Positions 1-7,949 of a stretch of DNA of 38,363 nt are shown here, one piece after another. A program made the translations under genes and the position numbers. Positions within the stretch are counted from its first letter, which is position 1. The number at the start of each line of letters is the position of its first letter. This DNA comes from Streptomyces sp. (GTDB taxonomy: Bacteria > Actinomycetota > Actinomycetes > Streptomycetales > Streptomycetaceae), in contig NZ_JAEKKT010000184.1 in NCBI RefSeq assembly GCF_019510245.1, forward strand, positions 1 to 38,363. Direction: 5' to 3'. The notes beneath the pieces were generated by a model. The model ran no database searches and was not told the DNA's origin. It saw only the letters and a program-made list of their open reading frames with translations.

Positions 1-1625
1 GAGCGGCGGTGCGCGATGAGGAGGGTGGTGCGGCCCCGCATGACGTGCGCGAGGGCCTCGTGGATCTCGTGCTCCACGCGGGCGTCGACGGCGGAGGTGG
101 CGTCGTCGAGGACGAGCAGGCGCGGGTCGGTGAGCAGGGCGCGGGCGAGGGCGATGCGCTGGCGCTGGCCGCCGGAGAGGGTGAGGCCCTGCTCGCCGAC
201 CTTGGTGTCGTAGCCGTCGGGCAGCTCGGCGATGAAGCGGTCGGCCTGGGCGGCGCGGGCGGCGGCGAGGATCTCGTCCTCGGTCGCGTCGGGTCGGCCG
301 TACGCGATGTTGCTGCGGACCGTGTCGGAGAAGAGGAACGAGTCCTCGGGGACCAGGCCGATCGCGGCCCTGAGCGAGTCGTGGGTCAGTTCGCGGACGT
401 CGTGGCCGCCGACCAGGACGGCGCCGTGGGTGACGTCGTAGAAGCGCGGCAGGAGGAGGGAGACGGTGGACTTGCCGGAGCCGGAGGAGCCGACGACGGC
501 GAGGGTCTCGCCCGGCCGGATCTCGAAGCTGAGCCCCCGCAGGACCGGTCTGGTCTTGCCGGGGGCGCGGTCGTACCCGAACGACACGTCGTCGAACTCG
601 ACGGTCGCGGGCGCGTCGGCGGGGAGGGTCTTGGTGCCCTCCGTCAGGGTGGGCCGGGTGTCGATCAGCTCCAGGACGCGTTCAGTGCCGGCGCGGGCCT
701 GCTGGCCGACGGTGAGGACCACGGCGAGCATCCGGACCGGGCCGACCAGCTGGGAGAGGTAGGAGGAGAAGGCGACGAAGGTACCGAGGGTGATGTGCCC
801 CCGGACGGCGAGCCAGCCGCCGAGCGCCAGCATGGCGACCTGGCCGAGGGCCGGGACGGCCTGGAGGGCCGGGGTGAACCTGCTGTTCAGCCGGACCGTG
901 CGCAGCCGCCCCGCGAAGAGCTTCCGCCCGACCTCCTTGAGCTTCCCGGTCTCCTGCTCCTCCTGCCCGAACCCCTTCACCACACGCACGCCGCTCACCG
1001 CGCCGTCGACCACGCCGGCCACGGCGGCGGCCTGGGCCTGGGCGTACCAGGTGGCCGGGTGCAGCTTGCTGCGGCTGCGCTTGGCTATCCAGTACAGGGC
1101 GGGGGCGACGGCGAGGGCGACCAGGGTGAGCGGTGGCGACAGCCACGCCATGATCGCGAGGGAGATCAGGAAGAGGAGGACGTTGCCGATGGTCATCGGC
1201 AGCATGAAGAGGAGCCCCTGGATGAGCTGGAGGTCGCTGGTGGCGCGCCCCACCACCTGGCCCGTGGACAGCTCGTCCTGCCGCCGTCCGTCGAGCCGGG
1301 TGAGCGTGTCGTACATCTCGGTGCGCAGGTCGTGCTGGACGTCGAGGGCGAGCCGTCCGCCGTAGTAGCGGCGCACGAAGGTGGCCGCGTAGACGAGGAC
1401 GGCGGCGCCGATCAGGGCACCGGCCCAGGGCCCCATGCTCCGGCTGTGGGCACCGATGACGTCGTCGATGATCACCTTGGTGATCAGGGGGACGACGGCC
1501 AGCACCGCCATACCGGCCAGCGAGGCCCCGAGCGCGAGCACCACGTCCCTGGGATGACGCCATGCGTATCCCGCCAGCCTGCGCGCCCAGCCGCTCTGCC
1601 GCCGCTCCCCCTGTTGCGCTGCCAC
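1..1625 (-). CDS. ABC exporter half-transporter (TM domain + NBD), 3' end outside window
   Basis: Reading right to left, the protein starts at GTG 1625 (VAAQQGERRQSGW). It has a type-I exporter membrane domain (about residues 25-310) and then an ATP-binding domain. The Walker A reads GSSGSGKST near residue 373, the signature LSGGQRQRIALARAL lies near 482, and the H-loop IAHR is close to the window edge. Walker B reads LVLDDATSAVD: the usual catalytic Glu is Asp. That is typical of the degenerate half of heterodimeric or fused exporters (TM287/288 or BmrCD type), so a canonical partner half should lie just beyond position 1 or in the missing C-terminus. Substrate unknown; a multidrug or lipid-like exporter is the safest statement. 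The GTG was chosen because it begins the uninterrupted frame; the Shine-Dalgarno is weak. The GC-rich opposite strand carries long antisense shadow frames that were ignored. Confidence 0.88.
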   Translation of the reverse strand, partial: MAAQQGERRQSGWARRLAGYAWRHPRDVVLALGASLAGMAVLAVVPLITKVIIDDVIGAHSRSMGPWAGALIGAAVLVYAATFVRRYYGGRLALDVQHDLRTEMYDTLTRLDGRRQDELSTGQVVGRATSDLQLIQGLLFMLPMTIGNVLLFLISLAIMAWLSPPLTLVALAVAPALYWIAKRSRSKLHPATWYAQAQAAAVAGVVDGAVSGVRVVKGFGQEEQETGKLKEVGRKLFAGRLRTVRLNSRFTPALQAVPALGQVAMLALGGWLAVRGHITLGTFVAFSSYLSQLVGPVRMLAVVLTVGQQARAGTERVLELIDTRPTLTEGTKTLPADAPATVEFDDVSFGYDRAPGKTRPVLRGLSFEIRPGETLAVVGSSGSGKSTVSLLLPRFYDVTHGAVLVGGHDVRELTHDSLRAAIGLVPEDSFLFSDTVRSNIAYGRPDATEDEILAAARAAQADRFIAELPDGYDTKVGEQGLTLSGGQRQRIALARALLTDPRLLVLDDATSAVDARVEHEIHEALAHVMRGRTTLLIAHRR

Positions 1626-1750
1626 GCGGGTGCCCTTCGTTCGCCCTGGTCTTCCGCATGGCCACAACACGGAACGAAGCGGATTTCATCCCTCCGCAAC
1701 AAACCGTCCGCAACAAAACAGGGGCGGCGGGCAGGGCGCCGGGCGGGCCG

Positions 1751-2474
1751 CTACTCGTGGGCGCTGATCACACCGCCGGCGCTGAGCACGATGTACACGC
1801 CGTTGGCGTCGAGCCCGGCGTCGTGCTGGTTCGCCTCCAGCGTGGCGTCCACCGAGCCGTCGTTGCCGAGGATCCGCGCGCGGTACCGGAGCTCGCCGAC
1901 CTTGGTGACCTCGGCCGTCCAGCCGCCCGCGAGCTTGAAGGTGCCGGGCCCGGTGTGCCCGCCGCCCATCCAGGAGTGCACCTCGCCGCCCAGCGTGAGC
2001 ACGACGAACATGTCGTTGGCGTCGAGTCCGGCGTCCGTCCCGCCGGTCTCCGTCGTGGCCAGGACCTCGCCGCGGCCGACGATCTTCGCGCGGTAGTGCT
2101 CGGCACCGAGCCGGTAGATCTCGGCCTTGCTGCCGTCCGCCAGGGTCTGGGTGCGGACCGGGGCGGCCGCCCTGCCCGTCGTGGCGGCCGGTGCGGCGGT
2201 ACGGGACGGGGCGAGCGTCCGGGTCCGCACGTCGGCCGCGCCCTTGCCGGTGCCGGTGGCGGTCCCGGTGCCGGTGCGGGTATCGGTGCCGGTCGCCCCG
2301 GAGCGGCCCGCGGCGGTGGCGTGGGGGGGCGGCGGTGGCCTTCTGCTCCGGGCCGGCGGCGCCGTTCTTGCTGCCTCCGCCCTGGCAGTCGGTCAGCGAG
2401 AACGCCGTCGCGGCGGCGACGGCCACCAGGGCGGCGGAGCGGACGGTACGGCGGGCACGGCGCGTGGTCATCAT
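1751..2474 (-). pseudogene. Exported protein with two copies of a ~55-residue domain, frameshifted in a G7/C7 run
   Basis: ATG 2474 (or 2471) follows a good Shine-Dalgarno (GGGGGA) and opens a signal sequence (MMTTRRARRTVRSAALVAVA, then AATAFSLTDCQ). The LTDC could be a poor lipobox. This frame is lost at a run of seven G (C on the coding strand) at 2323-2329. The downstream frame (Thr/Gly-rich linker, then the mature domain) continues to the TAG at 1751. Removing one base of the run would give one continuous frame of about 240 codons. The C-terminal part is an internal duplication. Copy 1 contains AEIYRLGAEHYRAKI and DAGLDANDMFVVLTLGGEV. Copy 2 contains AEVTKVGELRYRARI and DAGLDANGVYIVLSAGGVI. 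Function unknown. A sequencing error in the homopolymer is as likely as a real frameshift; the intact downstream frame argues that the gene is or recently was functional. Confidence 0.7.
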
Positions 2475-2663
2475 CGGAAATCCCCCAGGAGTCGTCGGGA
2501 CGCTCTGTCCTACGCCCGGTGAGATGGCGACCACGTGGGGTGTTGTTCATCGGGTTCCGTCCGCGTTCGGTCACAGGCGAACCGCCGGCCCGGTCCGGTT
2601 GCCTGACGTCCCGGGGCATCCGGACCCACCCCGGCGTCGCCCGCGGACTGCGGCGGAGCGGCT

Positions 2664-3176
2664 CTAGGATTCCGGCTGCCCGGACACGTTCTCGTGGCCG
2701 ACGGTGATCGCCCAACGGACGCCCGCCGACGCGGTCACCCGCACCGTGCCCGGAGTGTGGGGGCGCGCCGTGCCGCCGTTCATGTTCATCGCGTTGCCGA
2801 TGGTGCTGACCCGGCCGGCGACGCAGGCGAACGGGAAGCTGAAGCCGAGCGGCTCGACGGTGACGGTCAACTCGCCCTTGCCCACGCAGTTCACCAGGAC
2901 GGACAGGGTGCCGCTGCCGACGCCGCCCTTGATCTCCATCTCCCGGCTCCCGGTGGCGTTCGCCGCCTGGGCGACGACCTCGCCGTCGGGGAACACCGGC
3001 GCCTTGGTGACGGAGTCGTACACCTCGACGGCGGAGGCCGGCGTCCCCGTGGCGGGAGCGGGCGACGAGGTCGCGGGGGCGGGCGCGGCGTGACCGGAGC
3101 CGCCGTCGCATCCGGCGGCGAACAGCACGGCCGCGGCCGCCGACACCGCCGCGGCCGGCACTCTCGGGTTTCTCAT
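2664..3176 (-). CDS. Putative lipoprotein of unknown function
   Basis: A 170-residue protein starting MRNPRVPAAAVSAAAAVLFAAGC. The lipobox AAGC marks a type-II signal peptide and a membrane-anchored outer-surface product. A Pro/Ala/Thr linker follows, then a ~115-residue beta-rich domain with two cysteines (VNCVGKGEL and FACVAG), possibly a disulfide. ATG 3176 is preferred over ATG 3185 because the GGAGG at 3186-3190 abuts 3185 but stands 9 bases from 3176. It is divergent from the serine hydrolase at 3291. No family was recognised; secreted small-ligand or cell-wall binding is speculation. Confidence 0.75.
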   Translation of the reverse strand: MRNPRVPAAAVSAAAAVLFAAGCDGGSGHAAPAPATSSPAPATGTPASAVEVYDSVTKAPVFPDGEVVAQAANATGSREMEIKGGVGSGTLSVLVNCVGKGELTVTVEPLGFSFPFACVAGRVSTIGNAMNMNGGTARPHTPGTVRVTASAGVRWAITVGHENVSGQPES

Positions 3177-3260
3177 GAGCCTCATCCTCCGGCACGGGCG
3201 GGGCAGGACGGAGGGCGGCCCAGGTGACGGTTGCTTAAAGCCCCGACCGTTCGTACAACC

Positions 3261-3272
3261 ATTCGCGCGAAT
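3261..3272. promoter_or_regulatory. Perfect 12-bp palindrome in divergent promoter region
   Basis: ATTCGCGCGAAT lies between the divergent lipoprotein (3176) and serine hydrolase (3291) genes, 18 bases before the latter's ATG. An outer GGTTG (3229-3233)/CAACC (3256-3260) pair sits just upstream. The position suits an operator, but no regulator is encoded nearby, so the role is inferred only. Confidence 0.3.
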
Positions 3273-3290
3273 CCGTGTGTCAACGGGGGT

Positions 3291-4136
3291 ATGACTCACA
3301 GACGAAGGAGCGCGCTGGTCGCCACCGCGCTCGGCACCGGGTTTCTCATAGCCGGCGTGGCCGTCGCCGCGCCCGCCTCGGCCGCCGCGCCCGCCGTCAG
3401 CTGCACGTCGACCAAGGCGGCGCTCGCCACGAAGCTGAAGAAGGACATCACCGCGGCCATCGCGAACCGCAAGGGGACGATCGCCGTCGGCCTGTACGAC
3501 CGTTCGACGAAGACGACCTGCACCCTCCGTTCCACCACGCGCTACGACTCGGCCAGCACGGTCAAGGTGACCGTCCTCGCCACGCTGTTGTGGGACGCGA
3601 AGAAGCACAACCGGTACCTGACCACCACCGAGCAGACGCTCGCCAAGGCCATGATCACCAAGTCGGACAACGACGCGACCACCAGGCTGTGGAGGCAGCT
3701 CGGCCTGACGAAGATCAAGGGCTTCCTGAGCGCCGCCGGGATGACGCAGACCACCCCGGGTGCCAACGGCTACTGGGGCCTGACCCAGATCGACGTACAC
3801 GACGAGCAGAAGCTGCTCGCGCTCGTCACCGCCAAGAACACCGTGCTCAGCGACAATTCGCGGGCCTACATCCTGAAGCTGATGGGGCAGGTCATCTCGT
3901 CCCAGCGGTGGGGCACGCCGTACGGCGCCCCGTCCGGCGTCGCCGTGCACGTCAAGAACGGCTGGCTGCAGCGCGCCACGCACGGCTGGCGGGTGCACAG
4001 CCTCGGCACGTTCACCGGCGGCGGCCACGACTACCAGATGACCGTGCTGACCCAGGACAACAGCACCATGAGCTACGGCATCAACACCATCCAGGCCGTC
4101 GCGAAGGCCGTCCACAAGGACCTCGCGGCCTCCTGA
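3291..4136 (+). CDS. Secreted serine hydrolase of the class A beta-lactamase/PBP fold
   Basis: A 281-residue exported protein with a signal peptide ending around ASAAAPAVS (residues 30-37). Active-site motifs of the penicillin-recognising serine hydrolase fold are present: SxxK as S89-T-V-K92, SDN at 125-127, and a KTG-like KNG at 222-224 in HVKNGW. The usual class A omega-loop ExxLN is not apparent between SDN and KNG. Efficient beta-lactam deacylation is therefore doubtful, and a peptidase or esterase acting in the cell wall is equally possible. The ATG at 3291 is preferred because the signal peptide follows it directly; an in-frame upstream start at 3231 would add 20 residues with no signal character. 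It stands alone, divergent from a lipoprotein gene. Confidence 0.85.
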   Translation: MTHRRRSALVATALGTGFLIAGVAVAAPASAAAPAVSCTSTKAALATKLKKDITAAIANRKGTIAVGLYDRSTKTTCTLRSTTRYDSASTVKVTVLATLLWDAKKHNRYLTTTEQTLAKAMITKSDNDATTRLWRQLGLTKIKGFLSAAGMTQTTPGANGYWGLTQIDVHDEQKLLALVTAKNTVLSDNSRAYILKLMGQVISSQRWGTPYGAPSGVAVHVKNGWLQRATHGWRVHSLGTFTGGGHDYQMTVLTQDNSTMSYGINTIQAVAKAVHKDLAAS

Positions 4137-4246
4137 GGCGGGACGGCGGGCCGCGTACCGAAGTGCGGCCCCGGCGGCCGGAGATCGACCCTTTCCTTCA
4201 CGGGGCGGTCTCCACGTCGTCACCGGTTCCCCCTACGGTGACCGGC

Positions 4247-5299
4247 ATGCGCCTGCGAACCGTACTCGCCACCGTCACCGCCGGCCTGGCGGCGGCCACC
4301 TGTCTGTCCGCCGCCGGGCCCGCCAACGCCGTCGCGACCGGGACCGACGCGACCAACGCCGCCGCGCACGCGTGTTCGTCCTCGGTCTCCCTCGACAGCT
4401 TCTCCGACGCCCTCGACAAGACGACCTTCGGCGGCTATTTCGTCGGCAACCTCTCCGCGCTCGCCGTGGACAGGGACGGCTCCCTGGCCGCCCTCGCCGA
4501 CCGGTCCTACCTCTTCGACCTGGACGCGAAGACCCTCGCGCCGAAGAAAGTCGTCGGACTCGCCGACGAGAACGGCGCCGCGCTCGACTCCGAGGGCCTG
4601 GTCGTGGACCGGGACGGCACCCGCCTGGTCACCTCCGAGACCGAGCCCTCCGTCCGCCGCTACTCGGCGGACGGCAGGATCCTGGACCGCCTCCCCGTGC
4701 CCTCCTCCCTCCTGGTCTCCCCGGCCGGACGGGCCACCTCCAACCAGACCTTCGAGGGCCTGACCCTCCTCGACGGCGGCCGCACCCTGCTGGCCTCCAT
4801 GGAGTACGCCGTCTCCGGCGACACCGCCGGGATCGTCCGCTTCCAGACCTGGCAGCGCACCAAGGGCGACCACTTCAGGCTGTCGGCCCAGTACGCCTAC
4901 CGCACCGACGACCCGATCCTCGGCGTCCCCGAGGTGCAGGCGCTCCCCGACGGCCGGCTCCTGGTCCTGGAGCGCGGCTTCACCTCCGGCGTCGGCAACA
5001 CCGTCCGCCTCTTCCTGGCCGACCCGCGGCACGCCACGGACACCAGCGGCATCGACAACCTCACCGGCCAGGCCGGGGTACGGCTGATCAGGAAGACCCT
5101 GCTCACGGACATCGCCACCTGCCCGTCGCTCGGCGCCACGGCCAAGCAGCCGCAGCCCAACCCGCTCCTCGACAACATCGAGGGCATGGCCGTCACCGGC
5201 CGCACCAAGGGCGCGTACAAGGTCCTCCTGGTCAGCGACGACAACCAGAACGCGGCGCAGACGACGCGGTTCTACCGGCTGTCGGTCCGCGTGCGCTGA
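4247..5299 (+). CDS. Secreted esterase-like phytase-family protein
   Basis: A 350-residue exported protein with a signal peptide (MRLRTVLATVTAGLAAATCL to about ANAVA). The mature part begins with beta-propeller-like repeats: GNLSALAVDRDGSLAALADR, a segment DSEGLVVDRDGTRLVTSE, NQTFEGLTLL, GVPEVQALPDGRLLVLERGF, and near the C-terminus NPLLDNIEGMAVTG with VLLVSDDNQN. This pattern matches the esterase-like activity of phytase family (PF13449 type) that is common in streptomycete secretomes. The probable role is hydrolysis of an extracellular phosphate or ester substrate; substrate unknown. No strong Shine-Dalgarno is seen. A GTCACCG/CGGTGAC inverted repeat (4219-4225/4236-4242) just before the ATG could fold over the start. 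Confidence 0.82.
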   Translation: MRLRTVLATVTAGLAAATCLSAAGPANAVATGTDATNAAAHACSSSVSLDSFSDALDKTTFGGYFVGNLSALAVDRDGSLAALADRSYLFDLDAKTLAPKKVVGLADENGAALDSEGLVVDRDGTRLVTSETEPSVRRYSADGRILDRLPVPSSLLVSPAGRATSNQTFEGLTLLDGGRTLLASMEYAVSGDTAGIVRFQTWQRTKGDHFRLSAQYAYRTDDPILGVPEVQALPDGRLLVLERGFTSGVGNTVRLFLADPRHATDTSGIDNLTGQAGVRLIRKTLLTDIATCPSLGATAKQPQPNPLLDNIEGMAVTGRTKGAYKVLLVSDDNQNAAQTTRFYRLSVRVR

Positions 5300-5454
5300 C
5301 ACAGCGGCACTGCCGTACAGCGGTACTCCCGTGCTGCCGTACTGCGGTCACGGAGGGCGGTCGCACCGGCCGCCCTCTTACCGACATCTCACCCATCCAC
5401 AGCCTGCGCCCAGGGTCGGCACAGCCCCCGCCCATCGGCCGCCCGCAGGGTGGG

Positions 5455-7815
5455 ATGGTGACATCTGCCACCGATCCCGTCCCCCACTCGCCCGTGTCCC
5501 CCGACTGGGGCCCGCCCACGGCGACCGCCACGGCACCCCCGACGGCCACCCCCGCGGACTCCCTGCCGGACAGGGCGCCGCGCTGGTCGCTCCCCGCGCT
5601 GATCGCGATCCTGGTCCTGGCGGCGGTGCTCTACTCCTGGAACCTCTCCGGTTCCGACATGAACACCTTCTACAGCGGTGCCATCTGGGCCGGTACGAAG
5701 AGCTGGAAGGCCTGGTTCTTCGGTTCGCTGGACCCCGGCAACTTCCTGACCGTCGACAAACCGCCGTTCGCGCTCATGGTCATGGGCCTGTCCTGCCGCA
5801 TCTTCGGCTTCGGCACCTGGCAGATGATGGCGCCCGAGGTCGTGGTCGCGCTCGCCACGATCTGGATCCTGCACTCCACCGTGAAGCGGGTGTGGGGACA
5901 CGGGGCGGCGACCGTCGCCGCGCTGGTGCTGGCGCTGACCCCGATCACCGTCGCCATCAACCGCGACAACAACCCGGACACCATCCTGGTCTTCCTCATG
6001 GTGTCGGGTGCGGCGCTCGCCTTCCGCGCCACCCGTGACGAGAAGCTGCTCCCGCTGCTCGGCTCGGCGGCGTGCTTCGGCCTCGCCTTCAACACCAAGC
6101 TGCTCGCGGGCTGGATAGCGCTCCCGGCCGTCTTCGCGCTCTACCTCTACGCGTCGAAGGCCCCGTGGGTGAAGCGGGTCGTCAACCTGGCGCTCGCCGC
6201 GGCCGTCCTGGCCGTCTCCAGCTTCTGGTGGGCGGTCGCCGTCTCCCTGGTCCCGGCCTCCGACCGGCCGTACATCGGCGGTTCCACGGACGGCTCCGCC
6301 TGGGACCTGATCATGGGGTACGACGGTCTCGGCCGCGTCTTCGGCGGCGAGGGCAACGGCGGGGGCGGCGGGGGCGGAGGCGGCGGCTTCTCCGGCTCCG
6401 CGGGCCTCGGCCGGATGTTCAACGACATCCTCGGCGGCCAGATCTCCTGGCTGCTCCCCTTCGCGGGGATCGCGCTGGCCGGTGGCCTGGTGCTGTGCGG
6501 CCGCGCCCCGCGCACCGACCTGAGGCGGATGGCGCTGGTCCTGTGGGGCGGCTGGACCCTCCTGCACTACGTGATCTTCGCGACCGCGCAGGGCACCATG
6601 CACCCCTACTACACGACCGCACTCGCCCCCGGCATCGCGGTGCTGTGCGGCGGCGGTGGCGTGATGCTGCTGCAGGCCTTCCGCACCGACAAGCGCTGGA
6701 TCTGGGTCCTCCCGGCCGCCTTCGGCGTGACCGGCATCTGGGCGATCGTGCTGCTGCGCCGGGCGTCGGACTGGAACACCTGGCTGTGGCCGGCGGTCGG
6801 CGTGCTGACCGTGGCCGGCATCGTGGGCATGATCCTCTTCCGGTCCGGCGACAAGGCCCGGCTGCTGGCCGCCGCGCTGGCGGCGGCCGTGGTCGCGGCG
6901 CTCGCGGGCCCGACGGCGTACGCGGCGAGCCTGCCGTTCGGCAGCAGCACCGGCGGCGGCATGCGCGGCGGTACGAACCCGACCGCCGGCCCGTCCACGG
7001 GCAGCGGCTTCGGCGGCGGCCCCGGCGGGGGCGGCGGCAACCGGAGCGGCGGCTTCCCGGGCGGCGGCGAGCTGCCGGGCGGCCAGAGCGGCCGGCAGGG
7101 CGGTGGCCAGAACAGCCGGGCCGGCGGCGAGACGGGCGGCGGCTTCCCGGGCGGCACGAACGGCGAGGCCCCGGGCGGTGGCACGAACGGCGGTGGCTTC
7201 CCCGGCGGCGGCAGCGGGCAGATGACGCCCGGCGGCGGCACCGGCGAACTCCCGAGCGGCGGTACCGGCAGCGGCGAACTGCCCGGCGGCACCGGGGAGA
7301 TGCCCGATGCGGGCAACGGCAGCGGCACCACGCGCGGCGGTTTCGGCGGCGGCATGGGCGGTGGCGGAGGCATGGGCGGCGGCGTCGACAGCGACCTGAT
7401 CGCCTACCTGAAGAAGCACATGGACGGCGCCACCTGGCTGCTGGCCGTCTCCAACTCGCAGTCCGCGGCGCAGATCGAACTGAGCTCGCAGGAGCCCGTG
7501 ATCTCCATGTGGGGCTTCACCGGCTCCGACGAGGCGATGACCGTCGCCAGGCTGAAGGAACTGGTCAAGGCGGGCGAGTTGCACTACATCCAGGTCGGCG
7601 GTGGCGGCATGGGCATGGGCGGCAACAACACGCTCAGCTCGGCGGTCACCTCCTGGGTGGAGAAGAACGGCACGGCGGTGAAGGAGAGCGAGTACAGCAA
7701 GACCACGACGAACAGTTCGAGCTCGAGCTCGAAGTCGTCCTCGGCTTCTTCCTCCTCGTCCTCGCAGAGCACCACCTCCACGCTCTACCGGCTGGACCCG
7801 TCGGACGTCAGCTGA
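5455..7815 (+). CDS. GT39/ArnT-YkcB-like membrane glycosyltransferase with Gly-rich linker and extracytoplasmic domain
   Basis: A 786-residue protein. A Pro/Thr-rich cytoplasmic N-terminus (1-45) is followed by about a dozen membrane segments typical of GT-C polyprenyl-phosphate sugar transferases. Family blocks include GSDMNTFYSGAIWAG, DPGNFLTVDKPPFALMVMG, AINRDNNPDTILVF and HPYYTTALAPGIAVL. A poly-Gly insertion sits in an external loop (residues 298-312). After the last membrane helix comes a ~140-residue Gly/Pro/Asn-rich linker (502-642), a folded domain (645-750, beginning DLIAYLKKHMDGATWLLAVS) and a Ser-rich tail. This is the actinobacterial YkcB-like architecture. The likely role is transfer of a sugar from a lipid carrier to a surface acceptor; donor and acceptor are unknown. 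The start is the ATG after GCAGGGTGGG. A strong terminator follows at 7831. Confidence 0.88.
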   Translation: MVTSATDPVPHSPVSPDWGPPTATATAPPTATPADSLPDRAPRWSLPALIAILVLAAVLYSWNLSGSDMNTFYSGAIWAGTKSWKAWFFGSLDPGNFLTVDKPPFALMVMGLSCRIFGFGTWQMMAPEVVVALATIWILHSTVKRVWGHGAATVAALVLALTPITVAINRDNNPDTILVFLMVSGAALAFRATRDEKLLPLLGSAACFGLAFNTKLLAGWIALPAVFALYLYASKAPWVKRVVNLALAAAVLAVSSFWWAVAVSLVPASDRPYIGGSTDGSAWDLIMGYDGLGRVFGGEGNGGGGGGGGGGFSGSAGLGRMFNDILGGQISWLLPFAGIALAGGLVLCGRAPRTDLRRMALVLWGGWTLLHYVIFATAQGTMHPYYTTALAPGIAVLCGGGGVMLLQAFRTDKRWIWVLPAAFGVTGIWAIVLLRRASDWNTWLWPAVGVLTVAGIVGMILFRSGDKARLLAAALAAAVVAALAGPTAYAASLPFGSSTGGGMRGGTNPTAGPSTGSGFGGGPGGGGGNRSGGFPGGGELPGGQSGRQGGGQNSRAGGETGGGFPGGTNGEAPGGGTNGGGFPGGGSGQMTPGGGTGELPSGGTGSGELPGGTGEMPDAGNGSGTTRGGFGGGMGGGGGMGGGVDSDLIAYLKKHMDGATWLLAVSNSQSAAQIELSSQEPVISMWGFTGSDEAMTVARLKELVKAGELHYIQVGGGGMGMGGNNTLSSAVTSWVEKNGTAVKESEYSKTTTNSSSSSSKSSSASSSSSSQSTTSTLYRLDPSDVS

Positions 7816-7830
7816 CGCACCGGCAGCACC

Positions 7831-7865
7831 GAGGCCCCCGACCGCACGGTCGGGGGCCTCTTTTT
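7831..7865 (+). terminator. Strong intrinsic terminator
   Basis: Perfect inverted repeat GAGGCCCCCGACCG (7831-7844) and CGGTCGGGGGCCTC (7847-7860) followed by TTTTT. It lies 15 bases after the glycosyltransferase stop and separates it from the nuclease gene. Confidence 0.93.
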
Positions 7866-7949
7866 ACGTCCCGTTCACCTACCGGTCTTCATGTTCATGT
7901 CACCCTCCTTCTTGCCGCCTCGTCAACCCGCGTAGATGGGAAACTCTTT

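Noticed and set aside
9..2096. A 695-codon plus-strand frame over the ABC exporter and the exported-protein gene.
   Set aside because: The minus strand carries recognisable Walker A, signature and H-loop motifs; the plus-strand frame is low-complexity Gly/Asp/Glu sequence.
4219..4242. Inverted repeat before the phytase-like ATG as a riboswitch or terminator.
   Set aside because: A 7-bp stem with a 10-base loop is weak and matches no riboswitch fold I know.
5311..5348. Direct repeat TGCCGTACAGCGGT / TGCCGTACTGCGGT after the phytase-like gene.
   Set aside because: Only two imperfect 14-base copies 24 bases apart in GC-rich DNA; no array, dyad or conserved context to support a function.
5389..7584. 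A long open frame on the minus strand opposite the glycosyltransferase (731 codons).
   Set aside because: Composition is Ala/Gly/Arg/Asp-rich with no domain; it is a GC-bias shadow of the real plus-strand gene.
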